A stretch of DNA of 64,000 nucleotides from Streptomyces sp. NBC_01142 (GTDB taxonomy: Bacteria; Actinomycetota; Actinomycetes; Streptomycetales; Streptomycetaceae), in assembly GCF_026341125.1 (NCBI RefSeq), contig NZ_JAPEOR010000001.1, positions 3,720,001-3,784,000 on the forward strand. Reading direction: 5' to 3'. Each line of letters begins with the position of its first letter. Positions within the stretch are counted from its first letter, which is position 1. Below the pieces are notes generated by a model, which did not search any database, was not told the origin of the DNA, and saw only the letters and a program-made list of their open reading frames with translations. This document shows, one piece after another, positions 45,484-54,136 of this stretch. The position numbers were made by a program, and so were the translations under genes.

Positions 45484-46130
45484 CATGACATCCCGGCTAC
45501 TTCAGCGCTACTTGAACAACCCGCCCTGGCGGCAGCGGACTCGCATGTCCTGCCAGACTCTCGAGGTGCGCGGGAACCCGTAGAAACCTCGGGTGCTCCC
45601 CACACCCGAAGCCCCCTCTCTCGGGCTCCAAGAATTGATCACCCCCACGTCTGGCACCGGGGACGCGACTGCTGGCTTTCCGTAGTGCCGGACTTAAAGA
45701 TCATTATTGGTCGCCTCGTGCCCCCCGAGCAGTTGAAGCACGGTCAATCTAGACCAACGGGGCCTGTATGTAGAGGGGATGTGTGTAACTTGTGCTCAAG
45801 CTTTGAGGCTGGACCCACCGACCGGTGCCGTGACGTCATCGCGCGCTCCAGAGGCGCACGACTTGAGCGTGTCGGTGTTCGGCGACATGTTCAAGGGCGC
45901 GCAACCGCCTCAAGGTCCGGGTGTGGGCCGCGATGGCGGCCCAGGCGCTGATGGAGGGGTCGCGTCAAGAACGGCCGGTGCTCGAAGTGCGGGGCAAGCT
46001 TGATCAATATTTGTGACGCTAAACAGGGCATGAATGAACTGGGGGTTTATCCCGCGGGGATCAGTTGCACATCTTTCCGATGACGTATCACGTGGAGCGC
46101 GTCGCGATCCTTGAACCCATTACAAAGGGC

Positions 46131-46150
46131 CCCTGACCTGCCGGTCAGGG
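46131..46150. other. Small palindromic hairpin
   Basis: CCCTGACC-TGCC-GGTCAGGG, a perfect 8-bp stem with 4-nt loop. An AAAGGGCC just before the left arm has no counterpart after the right arm, suggesting a larger hairpin broken by a rearrangement. Confidence 0.4.
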
Positions 46151-46263
46151 CAGTGTGCATTATGTGCGCTGTGTGCGCTGTGTGCGTTACGGGCGATATC
46201 TTGACGCTCGTGATGCACGTTGACGCACGCCGTCAGCGATGCCTGACGAGTCGTCAGTCATGG

Positions 46264-46312
46264 AAGGGTGCCTCTCGCAGCAGGTTGTGAACCTGCTGCG
46301 AGAGGCACCCTT
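46264..46312 (+). terminator. Very strong terminator with perfect 23-bp stem
   Basis: Arms at 46264-46286 and 46290-46312 are perfectly complementary over a GTG loop, and the right arm runs into TTTTT (46311-46315). The T-run is on the plus strand. It also lies about 78 nt past the last gene of the minus-strand SDR/bL37/GNAT operon, so it may act in both directions and insulate it from the polysaccharide leader. Confidence 0.85.
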
Positions 46313-46389
46313 TTTGATTCCATCTCCCGAACGACCCCGACCTGCGGAAACGTGCATTCTTCGGCTCCTGACCTGCGGTGGAGCGTCTT

Positions 46390-46614
46390 TCATAGCCTTT
46401 CAGCGTCATGCCGTGTTGCACAGCCGATTCTCCCCACGCACTCCCCAGTGCCGTGGCAATCTCGCCAGATTCTCCCAGTGAGCCCTGTTGGGAGATGCCG
46501 CTGAGCGTGATCTCGGCGTGTTTCAGCGGTCGGCAGCGGCGGGACCACCGTGCAGTGGATCGTGAACGACTCGTCGTCGAAATTCAGTTCGCGTACCACG
46601 GGCTCGGAGCTCAT
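46390..46614 (-). CDS. Small Cys-containing ORF coupled to GNAT
   Basis: A 74-codon ORF whose ATG overlaps the GNAT stop in an ATGA, the usual sign of translational coupling. Residues 1-35 have good actinomycete codon bias and an acidic, leader-like character (VVRELNFDDESFTIHC). The C-terminal 30 residues contain three cysteines and several Gly/Thr (WRDCHGTGECVGRIGC) but weaker codon bias. I do not recognise a family. It could be a small regulatory protein or a peptide precursor. No modifying enzyme of a known peptide class lies next to it except the acetyltransferase. Confidence 0.45.
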   Translation of the reverse strand: MSSEPVVRELNFDDESFTIHCTVVPPLPTAETRRDHAQRHLPTGLTGRIWRDCHGTGECVGRIGCATRHDAERL

Positions 46615-47396
46615 GCCGGGATTCTGCCGCCCGGCAGGCTCCGGGCTGCGGGATTCCCGGTGCGGTAGTGGACGTACTCGCGCTCCAGCCGGAAGCCCGC
46701 CGTCCAGGCCAGCAGGCGGCTGGGACGGTTGTGGCGCGAGCAGGACCAGCTCGCGGTTCGGCCGCGGGAGGCGATGTCCACGCAGAGAGCGGTGACGCAG
46801 GACAGGGCCAGGTGTCGGCGGCGATGGTCCGGGGCGGTGGTGCAGGCGATGTCCTCGTACGCGCTGCCGAGGAAGTACGTGCAGGCCACGGCGAGGGCCG
46901 TGCCCTTGTGGAAGGCGGCCCAGCCGAGCCCGGAGGCGGCGAGGCCGGCAGGACCGCCCCAGCTGCCGTGAATCCAGGCCGTGTCCGAGCCGAGGGCGGC
47001 CAGCGCCGGGGTGTCCTCCGGATGCAGTCGACGCACCGTCACGCCCCGCGGCGGGCGGGGTGCGGGCGCGGGTGCGCGGTGCACGTAGACCATGCGCTCC
47101 CACGGGTCGATCCGGTCGAAGGCGGCACCGAGGACGGGCAGGAAGCGGGAGGGTGCCTCGATGTAACTGCCGGAAAGCGGGGACAGGGATTCCGGGGACA
47201 GGGCGCGCGGATCGCCGCGCAGCAGTGCATGGTCCCCGCAGGCCACGGCGACAGCCTGTGGCTGGACGGCGCGGTCCGCCCACCAGTGTCCGGTTCCGGT
47301 GGTCAGGACGTGTTCGGCCAGCGCCGCGGGGCCGGTTGCCCCGGCGGGAAACCAGCGGGTGAGGGCGGGGAGATGGGGCGGCAGAAGCTGGATCAC
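46611..47396 (-). CDS. GNAT-family acetyltransferase with N-terminal extension
   Basis: A 261-residue protein. The N-terminal half (LLPPHLPALTRWFPAGATGP, then AVACGDHALLRGDP) is the accessory domain of the FR47-like/double-GNAT group; the C-terminal half has VTVRRLHPEDTPALAALGSD, then ACTYFLGSAYEDIACTTAPD and HRRRHLALSCVTALCVDIAS, a motif A in which the usual Arg-x-x-Gly is reduced to HRRRHL. Substrate unknown. GTG start. It lies 79 bp downstream of the bL37 gene and overlaps the small downstream ORF. Confidence 0.8.
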   Translation of the reverse strand: MIQLLPPHLPALTRWFPAGATGPAALAEHVLTTGTGHWWADRAVQPQAVAVACGDHALLRGDPRALSPESLSPLSGSYIEAPSRFLPVLGAAFDRIDPWERMVYVHRAPAPAPRPPRGVTVRRLHPEDTPALAALGSDTAWIHGSWGGPAGLAASGLGWAAFHKGTALAVACTYFLGSAYEDIACTTAPDHRRRHLALSCVTALCVDIASRGRTASWSCSRHNRPSRLLAWTAGFRLEREYVHYRTGNPAARSLPGGRIPA

Positions 47397-47475
47397 GGGC
47401 AGGACACCACCTGAATCGGGTGCGGGGGCGGCCCTGACGGGGGCCGCCCCCGCGGCGATAAGGAAGGCAAAGGAG

Positions 47476-47553
47476 TCAGCGCCGGCCTGCCTTGCGGCCG
47501 TGGTTGGCCTTCTTCTTGCGGCGGGCCTTCTTCTTGCGTGCGCGCAGGGACAT
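47476..47553 (-). CDS. Ribosomal protein bL37 (25 aa)
   Basis: A 25-codon gene encoding a Lys/Arg-rich peptide that begins MSLRARKKKARRKKKANHG. It matches the actinobacterial 50S protein bL37, first seen in mycobacterial ribosome structures, which is about 24 residues with the same RKK...KANHG core. GAAGGAA lies 6 nt before the ATG. It sits 11 nt after the SDR gene in a minus-strand operon. A free-standing basic peptide cannot be fully excluded, but the motif and length agree well. Confidence 0.75.
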   Translation of the reverse strand: MSLRARKKKARRKKKANHGRKAGRR

Positions 47554-47564
47554 GCCTGTTTCCT

Positions 47565-48374
47565 TCAGGTGTTCTGGCGGACGAGCAGGGAAGCGAGCTT
47601 GTTGAGGCGCTTGACGGTGCGCGGCTCAGTGGCGGACGGGGCCGGGTCGACGCGCTTGTCGCGGTCGTAGTAGGCGCCGTTGACGATTTCGGTGGCCGGG
47701 TCGCACAGCCGTACCACGTGGGCGGCGCCCTCGGCCGGGGTGGCGCCGTGGTGGGCGTAGAGCGGGAGCAGGGCGGTCTCGCAGATGCCGGGGTGGACGG
47801 AGACGGCGGTGACGCGCGGGTCGGCGGCGAAGACGGTGAGCGCCAGCTGTGCCTGTGCGTAGGCGGCGAGCCGGGAGTAGCTGCGGGCTCGGTTGGGGTC
47901 GTTCCACTGGATGGAGGCGGTGCGGTGCAGCGAGGAGGAGACGCTCACGACGCGGCCGCCGGGCTCGCTGGTGAGGGCGGGCTCCAGCAGGCCCGTGAGC
48001 AGGTAGTGGGCGAGGAAGTTGACCTGGAAGGCGATCTCGTTGCCGTCCGCGGTGACGGTGTGCCGCTCGGGAGCGGCCATGCCCGCGTTGTTGACCAGTA
48101 CGTCGAGGTGCGGGTGCTCCTCGACGATCCGGTGGGCGAGGTGCTCGACCTCCTCCAGGCGGGTGAAGTCGGCGGCAAATGCGCACAGGAGGGGCGCGTC
48201 GATCCCGGCGGTGGCGATGAGCTTGTCGGTCGCGGCCTGCGCCTCCTCGGCGGTGCGGCCGTGGACGAGGACGGTGGCGCCGCGCTCGGCGAGTTGCCGC
48301 GCGGTCTCCCAGCCGATGCCTGAGGTGGCTCCGGTGACCAGAACGGTCCGTCCGGACAGGGATGCAGAAGGCAT
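47565..48374 (-). CDS. Short-chain dehydrogenase/reductase with altered active site
   Basis: A 269-residue classical SDR of the retinol-dehydrogenase-like type. The cofactor motif is TGATSGIGWE near residues 14-23, NNAGMAAPE is present, VSVSSSLHRT holds the catalytic Ser, and SYSRLAAYAQAQLALTVFA aligns with the usual YxxxK helix but shows Tyr-Ala-Gln-Ala-Gln, that is Gln for the catalytic Lys. It may be a weak enzyme or a binding protein. AGGAA precedes the ATG at 48374. It leads the bL37-GNAT operon. Confidence 0.85.
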   Translation of the reverse strand: MPSASLSGRTVLVTGATSGIGWETARQLAERGATVLVHGRTAEEAQAATDKLIATAGIDAPLLCAFAADFTRLEEVEHLAHRIVEEHPHLDVLVNNAGMAAPERHTVTADGNEIAFQVNFLAHYLLTGLLEPALTSEPGGRVVSVSSSLHRTASIQWNDPNRARSYSRLAAYAQAQLALTVFAADPRVTAVSVHPGICETALLPLYAHHGATPAEGAAHVVRLCDPATEIVNGAYYDRDKRVDPAPSATEPRTVKRLNKLASLLVRQNT

Positions 48375-48512
48375 GATCAATTCCTGGAAACGGGCGCGGC
48401 GAGCAGCCCCGGAATCCCCGGACAGGGGGACGCTGGGACATCTGCCGTGCGAAGGGGTGGTGAGTGCGTACGTACGGCTCGTCAGCGAGCGGGGCGTACG
48501 CGTGAGAAAACG

Positions 48513-48531
48513 GCCGCCGTCAGACGGCGGC
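48513..48531 (-). terminator. Minus-strand terminator downstream of kdpB
   Basis: GCCGCCGTC-A-GACGGCGGC is a perfect 9-bp inverted repeat; on the minus strand it is followed by CGTTTTCTC (A-run at 48507-48510 on the plus strand). It lies between the kdpB stop and the SDR start. The remainder of 48375-48697 has no gene; kdpC is absent. Confidence 0.65.
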
Positions 48532-48697
48532 AGGCGAGTGCGTCACCGCACCGGCAGGTGAGCTGCGCGCAGGGCCGGCGGCACCGTACTCGGTGGCCGG
48601 TCGTCATGGCGCAGGCTGCTGTTCACATCGTCCATCCAACTGGCCTGCAGGCATGGACTCAAGGGCCGCGGACGGTCTTTGACGGGGCTCTGACGTC

Positions 48698-50857
48698 TCA
48701 GCCCAGACCTGGAATCGTCGAGACGAGCAGGTCGATCAGCTTGATGCCCAGGAACGGCAGGACGAGGCCGCCCAGGCCGTAGACGGCGAGGTTGCGGCGC
48801 AGCAGGTCGTGCGCAGATGCCGGGGTGTAGCGCACTCCGCGCAGGGCGAGCGGTATCAGCGTGACGATGATCAGGGCGTTGAAGATGATCGCGGAGGTGA
48901 TCGCGGAGGTCGGGCTGTGCAGGCCCATGATGTTCAGTGCTTCGAGGCCCGGATAGGCGCCGGTGAACATCGCGGGGATGATCGCGAAGTACTTCGCGAC
49001 GTCGTTGGTGATCGAGAAGGTGGTCAACGCGCCTCGGGTGATGAGGAGTTGCTTGCCGATCTCCACGATGTCGATCAGCTTGGTGGGGTTGGAGTCCAGG
49101 TCCACCATGTTCCCGGCCTCCTTGGCGGCCGAGGTACCGGTGTTCATGGCCACGCCGACGTCCGCCTGCGCCAGCGCGGGCGCGTCGTTGGTGCCGTCAC
49201 CGGTCATCGCGACGAGCTTGCCGCCCTCCTGCTCCTGCTTGATCAGCGCCAGTTTGTCCTCGGGGGTGGCCTCGGCGAGGAAGTCGTCGACACCGGCCTC
49301 CTGCGCGATGGCACGCGCGGTCAGCGGGTTGTCGCCGGTGATCATCACCGTACGGATGCCCATCCTCCGCAGCTCCGCGAACCGTTCGCGGATGCCGTCC
49401 TTGACGACATCCTTGAGATGGATGATGCCGAGCATCCGAGGACCGTCCCAGTCGTGGACGGCGACCAGCAGTGGCGTACCACCGCTCGCGGCGATCGAGT
49501 CGGCCCACATGCCGGCCTGGGGCGGGACGACTCCGCCGCGCAACTCCACCCAGTTGATCACCTGGGCAGCCGCGCCCTTGCGGATGAAGCAGGCCGCTCC
49601 GTTGTCCCAGCGCAGATCGATCCCGCTCATCCGGGTCTGGGCGCTGAACTCCACGAACAGGGCGTTGCTGAGCTCCCCCTCGGCCGGAGCCCGCAGCCCG
49701 TATTTCTCCTTCGCCAGGACGACGACGGAGCGGCCCTCCGGTGTCTGGTCGGCGAGTGAGGAGAGCTGAGCGGCGTCCGCGAGGATCAGCTCGTCGACAC
49801 CGGGCAGCGGGACGAAGCCGGCAGCCTCGCGGTTGCCGAGGGTGATGGTGCCGGTCTTGTCGAGGAGGAGGGTGTTGACGTCGCCCGCGGCCTCGACCGC
49901 GCGGCCGGACATCGCGAGCACATTGCGCTGGACGAGCCGGTCCATGCCGGCAATGCCGATCGCCGAGAGAAGCGCGCCGATGGTGGTGGGGATCAGGGTT
50001 ACCAGGAGGGCGACGAGCACGGTCGTCGACTGGGCGGCATTGGCGTACGCGGCCATCGGCTGGAGCGCCACGACCACCAGGACGAAGACGATGGTCAGCG
50101 CGGCCAACAGGATGTTGAGGGCGATCTCGTTCGGGGTCTTCTGCCGCCGCGCGCCTTCGACGAGGGCGATCATCCGGTCGATGAAGGAGTGGCCGGGGCG
50201 CGAGGTGACGCGTACGACGATCCGGTCGGAGAGCACCGTCGTACCGCCCGTGACTCCGCTGCGGTCGCCGCCCGACTCCCGGATGACGGGGGCCGATTCA
50301 CCGGTGATGGCGGACTCGTCGACCGCCGCGATGCCGTCGACGACATCACCGTCGGCCGGGATCAGCTCGCCCGCCTCGACCAGGACGAAGTCGAAGAGAT
50401 GAAGGTCGGTCGCGGCGACGGCCTCGGTCTCGGCACGGGCCAGATTCGTCCCGTACTGCCAGTGGCGCAGCCGCAGTGCGACGGTGTCCGTGCGCGCCTT
50501 GCGCAGCGACTCGGCCTGTGCCTTGCCCCGGCCCTCCGCCACTGCCTCCGCGAGATTGGCGAAGATCACCGTCAGCCAGAGCCAGACACTGATCACCCAC
50601 GTGAACACGGACGGGTGGAACAGCGCGGACAGCGTGGTGAGCACCGATCCCGCGGCGACGACAAACAGCACGGGGTTCTTCACCAGGGCCCGCGGATGCA
50701 GCTTGCGCAGCGCCTCCGGAAAGGACTTCACCAGCTGTACGGGATCGAAGAGGCCACCCGGCCGGGTGCGCCGGTGGGGCGGCCGAGGATTCGGCCCACT
50801 CCCTGGAGTCCGGCCCCTCGGAGCCGTCGGGGCCTGCTGAGGGGCAGCGGGAAGCAT
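48698..50857 (-). CDS. kdpB: KdpB, ATPase subunit of high-affinity K+ transporter (orphan)
   Basis: A 719-residue P-type ATPase, class P1A. Motifs: TGES at 185-188, DKTGT at 333-337 (phosphorylated Asp), [12 protein letters not shown] and [12 protein letters not shown] in the nucleotide domain, [10 protein letters not shown] and [20 protein letters not shown] in the hinge. KdpB hydrolyses ATP to drive K+ uptake through KdpA. The coding frame is open far upstream, but ATG 50857 begins a proline-rich family-like N-terminus, with AGAAGG upstream. Neither kdpF/kdpA (expected upstream) nor kdpC (expected downstream) nor kdpDE is present, so a functional transporter would need subunits from another locus. 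Confidence 0.92.
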   Translation of the reverse strand: MLPAAPQQAPTAPRGRTPGSGPNPRPPHRRTRPGGLFDPVQLVKSFPEALRKLHPRALVKNPVLFVVAAGSVLTTLSALFHPSVFTWVISVWLWLTVIFANLAEAVAEGRGKAQAESLRKARTDTVALRLRHWQYGTNLARAETEAVAATDLHLFDFVLVEAGELIPADGDVVDGIAAVDESAITGESAPVIRESGGDRSGVTGGTTVLSDRIVVRVTSRPGHSFIDRMIALVEGARRQKTPNEIALNILLAALTIVFVLVVVALQPMAAYANAAQSTTVLVALLVTLIPTTIGALLSAIGIAGMDRLVQRNVLAMSGRAVEAAGDVNTLLLDKTGTITLGNREAAGFVPLPGVDELILADAAQLSSLADQTPEGRSVVVLAKEKYGLRAPAEGELSNALFVEFSAQTRMSGIDLRWDNGAACFIRKGAAAQVINWVELRGGVVPPQAGMWADSIAASGGTPLLVAVHDWDGPRMLGIIHLKDVVKDGIRERFAELRRMGIRTVMITGDNPLTARAIAQEAGVDDFLAEATPEDKLALIKQEQEGGKLVAMTGDGTNDAPALAQADVGVAMNTGTSAAKEAGNMVDLDSNPTKLIDIVEIGKQLLITRGALTTFSITNDVAKYFAIIPAMFTGAYPGLEALNIMGLHSPTSAITSAIIFNALIIVTLIPLALRGVRYTPASAHDLLRRNLAVYGLGGLVLPFLGIKLIDLLVSTIPGLG

Positions 50858-50933
50858 CGTGGAAGACCTTCTGATGGGACCGGACACCCGCAGAGCGGAG
50901 ACCGGGAAGCGGACAAGGATGAGAAGCACTGGG

Positions 50934-50973
50934 CCTTGCCGGAGCCGGAGCCGGGGCCCCGGCTCCGGCAAGG
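50934..50973 (-). promoter_or_regulatory. Strong hairpin in the kdpB leader
   Basis: Perfect 15-bp inverted repeat (CCTTGCCGGAGCCGG at 50934-50948 and CCGGCTCCGGCAAGG at 50959-50973) with a 10-nt loop, about 75 nt upstream of the kdpB ATG. It could be an attenuator or mRNA-stabilising element. Confidence 0.5.
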
Positions 50974-51727
50974 CTGCGTGCGGATGCGGCGCGGGTAGAC
51001 GCCCCCGCGTGCCCGCCGCCGAAGGCGCGACCGGGGATGAACCCGGGGTGCTGTCATGCCACTGACGTCCACGACCTTGAACGGCAACAGGAAATCTAGG
51101 TTCCGCGCGGCCATCAACTCGCCTATTTCCTAGGGAATTTACGGCCCTCTGACAGTCCATGACTGCAGGTGTCAAGTACTTGTCAAGAAGTACCGAAAGG
51201 GCGTCAGGGGGCCATCAAGCAATGCCATTCGGCCACCGGAACCGGCTGAGACTGACCGGCACGGGGGAAACGGACGACCGTCCGTGGTGTGAGCTTGGAG
51301 GGCGCGTGACCATCACCGCCGGTACCGCGCGCTGTCCGGAAGCGGGGGCTCGGGCTGAAGCCGAAACGCGCCACATTCCGGTCGTTCGACATGAGGGGCG
51401 TCCCGGCCCGCGGCCATAAGGGAGGCAGCGGCCGGGCCGCCCCCGCATCGCCACCCTCAAGGCCCGGCTGCAGCGCCGCTGGGAGACGCTGCCGGCCCGG
51501 CTGCGCCTGCTACGGACCGCAGCAGCGAATCCGCCCCGTCGCCGGAGTCGCCCGAGGGCAGGTTCGATGCCGCATCCGCGTCGAGGAGGCGTGCCCGGTC
51601 CGGATCGGCCCCGTACCGGGCGAACACCTCCTCGGAGTCCGGACCTCGGGTGCAAGTGACGCACACCCAGGCGGTCGCCCAGTCGAGAGAACCTGAGTTC
51701 GCGTCCCTCCAGTCAAAGGAAGTCGAC
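50974..51727. other. Intergenic and low-complexity region
   Basis: Between the kdpB leader hairpin and the secreted-protein pseudogene I see no defensible gene. AT-richer blocks at 51090-51200 (for example CAACTCGCCTATTTCCTAGG) may hold the kdpB promoter. Frames on both strands at 51200-51660 lack starts with ribosome sites and do not resemble known proteins. Confidence 0.35.
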
Positions 51728-52348
51728 ATGAGCACGAATGCCAGGCACAGCAGAACGAAAAGTAGGGGTCGGATCGTCCTTGCCTCCGCCGTGGCGTGCG
51801 TGGTCGCCGTGACAGTCGTCCCGGCCGCGGTCGCGGGCCCCGAACCTTCCCTGGCCGGGGCCGAACTCACGGAATCACTCTGGCGGGACTGGAAGGCCTG
51901 CAAGATCGCTGACCAGAAGAAGCGGAAGGAGCGCACCAAGACGGACAAGAGAAACCGTAGGCAGATAGCCAAATGGCGGGGAACTGCGCACCGTGCCGGC
52001 CGTCGACCGCAACGGGGATTTCAAGGTCTTCGAGGGCGTGAAGCAAAGCGGTGACGACAGCGGGGCCTTCAACTGCACCCCGTCACTTTGCACGCAAACG
52101 GCTAGCTGGTCCTACACCTCCGGGTCCACGGATCAGTTCGGCGTGTCCCTGACTGCGGGTGTTGAGTTCGGTGGTGGAGCACCGCCGGCCTGACAGGTTG
52201 CTCCGCCGAAGCCGGGGTTGAAGGGGAACGCCTCGTTGATGGTGAATTACAACCGTTCCTGGACCAGGAGCACGTTACCCTCAGCCTCAACCGAGTCAGA
52301 GCCACCACCCAGTCCTCCCTCGCCCGCAACAACGCCTGGCGATCATGA
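51728..52348 (+). pseudogene. Secreted protein gene broken by several frameshifts
   Basis: AAAGGAAG precedes an ATG whose product starts with a good Sec signal peptide (SRGRIVLASAVACVVAVTVV PAAVAGPEP), then a charged linker (ACKIADQKKRKERTKTDKRN). Around 51970 the sensible frame changes to VPAVDRNGDFKVFEGVKQSG and WSYTSGSTDQFGVSLTAGVE, and near 52190 to GLKGNASLMVNYNRSWTRST. The mature part is beta-strand-rich with Ser/Thr/Gly repeats, like secreted pore-forming or inhibitor-type proteins of streptomycetes, but no family can be named. At least two frameshifts make it non-functional as given. Confidence 0.6.
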
Positions 52349-52600
52349 ACCCTGAGAACACCTCAGTGGGCCCTCGGACCCCATCTCCGCGGCAACTGAA
52401 CAATTTCTCTCCCGGGTTGGAAACGGCTCAATATGACAGTTCGCCGGGCACAGTCGGGGCACTAGAGGTGTCACTGGAGGTCTGCACCGTGTGCTGTGCG
52501 CCATTGAGGCGAAATTCGAGGACATTCGATGCCATCAGGACGTGAGCCACGGAACCAGCTGGCATGTTGATGGCCTCACCGCTACACGGAAAGGCATGCC

Positions 52601-54085
52601 ATGGCGCCGCTATCCGTACTCAGTCTCAGGTGGCCGCAAAGCAATCCGTCTGAGGCAAGGAGCGCGACGGGCAGTCCAAACGATGATAGCCAGCCCGGGC
52701 TCGTGTGGTGGATGTGGACTTTGTCTGGTGGCCTATTCTTCGTCTACACAACCCTTTCTCTACGCCTCCATGCCCGCCTCGACACCACTGCATTTGACCT
52801 TTCCATCTTTGAACAGGTTGTTCGCTCGTACGCGTCTGGACACCTGCCAATTGCCGAGATCAATGGACCTGATTTTCCTGCTTTGGGGGATCACTTCTCT
52901 CCCATTTTGGCTGTTCTCGCACCCCTCTATTGGCTGTGGCGGTCACCCGCTGTTCTGCTCATTGCCCAGGCCGCGCTGATTGCCGCAAGTTCCCTACCGC
53001 TGATGCTCTGGGCGCGTAGGTCCCTAGGCTCCGGTCCTGCCGTCGCTATCGGATTCTGCTATGGAACTTCTTGGGGTATTGCCAGCGCGATCGGTTTTGA
53101 CTTTCATGAAGTGGCCTTTGCGGTACCGCTGATTGCCTCCTCTGCGGCTGCGCTCGGGAACGGGCGACTTCGGGCCGCCGCTATTTGGGCGCTGCCATTG
53201 GTGTTGGTCAAGGAAGACCTGGGCCTGACGGTGGCCGTTATTGGGATCCTCATTGCATGGCGGGGTGACCGCCGTCTCGGATTTTCTGTTTCCGTGATTG
53301 GATTTGGCTCATCCTTGGTGGAAATGTTGGTTGTCCTGCCTCTCCTCAGTACTGCAGGGGGCTTCGGTCGTTTGAAGTGGCTGCAAGAAGAGGGAGGTGG
53401 CGGACCGGGGGGAGTGGGCAATCTGATCCACCATTTCACGATCGGTGTCATTACCCCGGAAGTGAAGGTGACATCGCTCGTTCTCGTGTTGGCGCCTGTC
53501 CTGTTTCTATGCCTGCGGTCTCCACTCATGTTGATTGCGCTGCCGACTTTCCTTTGGCGCTTCGCTTCCAGCTATCCTGGACACTGGGGGACCAGCTATC
53601 ACTATTCGCTGATTCTGATGCCCATTGTATTCTCGGCATTCATCGATTGCCTGGCTCGCCGCAACTCGAATAAGAACAGCATCCGAAGGTATGTCGCTGG
53701 TTGCGTCGGCTTCACTCTGTTGCTGATTCCCCAGTTTCCGTTGTGGCAGTTGTTCCAACCTGCGATGTGGAAAACTGACCCGCGGGTCCTCGTCGCGCAC
53801 CGCCTCATGGATCAAATCCCCGACGGCGCCACTGTCCAGGCGACCAACAAACTCGTACCTCAAATTGCCGGACGTACAGGCGCTAGCGTCTTTGGATGGA
53901 CAAGTCGCCCCCATCCTCAGTGGATTTTGGTGGATACTCAGCAAAGCGAAAGATGGCCGCTGTCTGTCGATCAGGAGCAGAATCTCCTCACCACGGCACG
54001 CCTCACTGGGGGATACCGAACCGTCGCGGAGGAGAATGGGTTCGTTCTCCTAAAGCTCAGGGGCCCGAGTTCTAGGTCAAAATGA
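52601..54085 (+). CDS. DUF2079 polytopic membrane protein
   Basis: A 494-residue membrane protein with about 10-11 helices. The family signature DTTAFDLSIFEQVVRSYASG and ALGDHFSPILAVLAPLYWLW lies in the first extracytoplasmic loop, as in GT-C glycosyltransferase-like proteins; a second conserved region is WGIASAIGFDFHEVAFAVPL. DUF2079 proteins are thought to be GT-C-type membrane enzymes using lipid-linked sugars. Its codons use A/T in third position much more than the polysaccharide operon, as do the next four genes. GAAAGG precedes the ATG. Confidence 0.85.
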   Translation: MAPLSVLSLRWPQSNPSEARSATGSPNDDSQPGLVWWMWTLSGGLFFVYTTLSLRLHARLDTTAFDLSIFEQVVRSYASGHLPIAEINGPDFPALGDHFSPILAVLAPLYWLWRSPAVLLIAQAALIAASSLPLMLWARRSLGSGPAVAIGFCYGTSWGIASAIGFDFHEVAFAVPLIASSAAALGNGRLRAAAIWALPLVLVKEDLGLTVAVIGILIAWRGDRRLGFSVSVIGFGSSLVEMLVVLPLLSTAGGFGRLKWLQEEGGGGPGGVGNLIHHFTIGVITPEVKVTSLVLVLAPVLFLCLRSPLMLIALPTFLWRFASSYPGHWGTSYHYSLILMPIVFSAFIDCLARRNSNKNSIRRYVAGCVGFTLLLIPQFPLWQLFQPAMWKTDPRVLVAHRLMDQIPDGATVQATNKLVPQIAGRTGASVFGWTSRPHPQWILVDTQQSERWPLSVDQEQNLLTTARLTGGYRTVAEENGFVLLKLRGPSSRSK

Positions 54086-54136
54086 TCTGATGCCCGGGTG
54101 GCAATCATGGCCCAGTAGTTGCTACAGGAGATCCAC

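Larger units (their letters stand above)
45330..46263. other. Long leader/intergenic region upstream of the polysaccharide operon
   Basis: About 930 bases with no convincing gene. It holds the two 35-bp leader repeats, a more AT-rich patch at about 45680-45780 that may include the operon promoter, a protein-like plus-strand fragment (VWAAMAAQALMEGSRQERPV, ending near 46016) with no start, a hairpin at 46131, three tandem TGTGCGC units near 46162-46186, and repeated TGACG motifs at 46200-46260. Confidence 0.4.

Noticed and set aside
45779..46003. A 74-aa plus-strand ORF in the leader region
   Set aside because: No ribosome site and a Gly/Pro-rich tail; the more protein-like stretch nearby is in another frame and lacks a start.
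46150..46190. CRISPR-like array from the short TGTGCGC repeats
   Set aside because: Units are only 7-9 bp without spacers; a simple tandem repeat.
46264..46312. Attachment site or recombination palindrome
   Set aside because: The T-run directly after the stem and the 3-nt loop fit an intrinsic terminator better, and no integrase is adjacent.
50858..51175. c-di-AMP (ydaO) riboswitch upstream of kdpB
   Set aside because: Position and function would fit, but I could not match the conserved motifs by eye; left as an uncharacterised leader.
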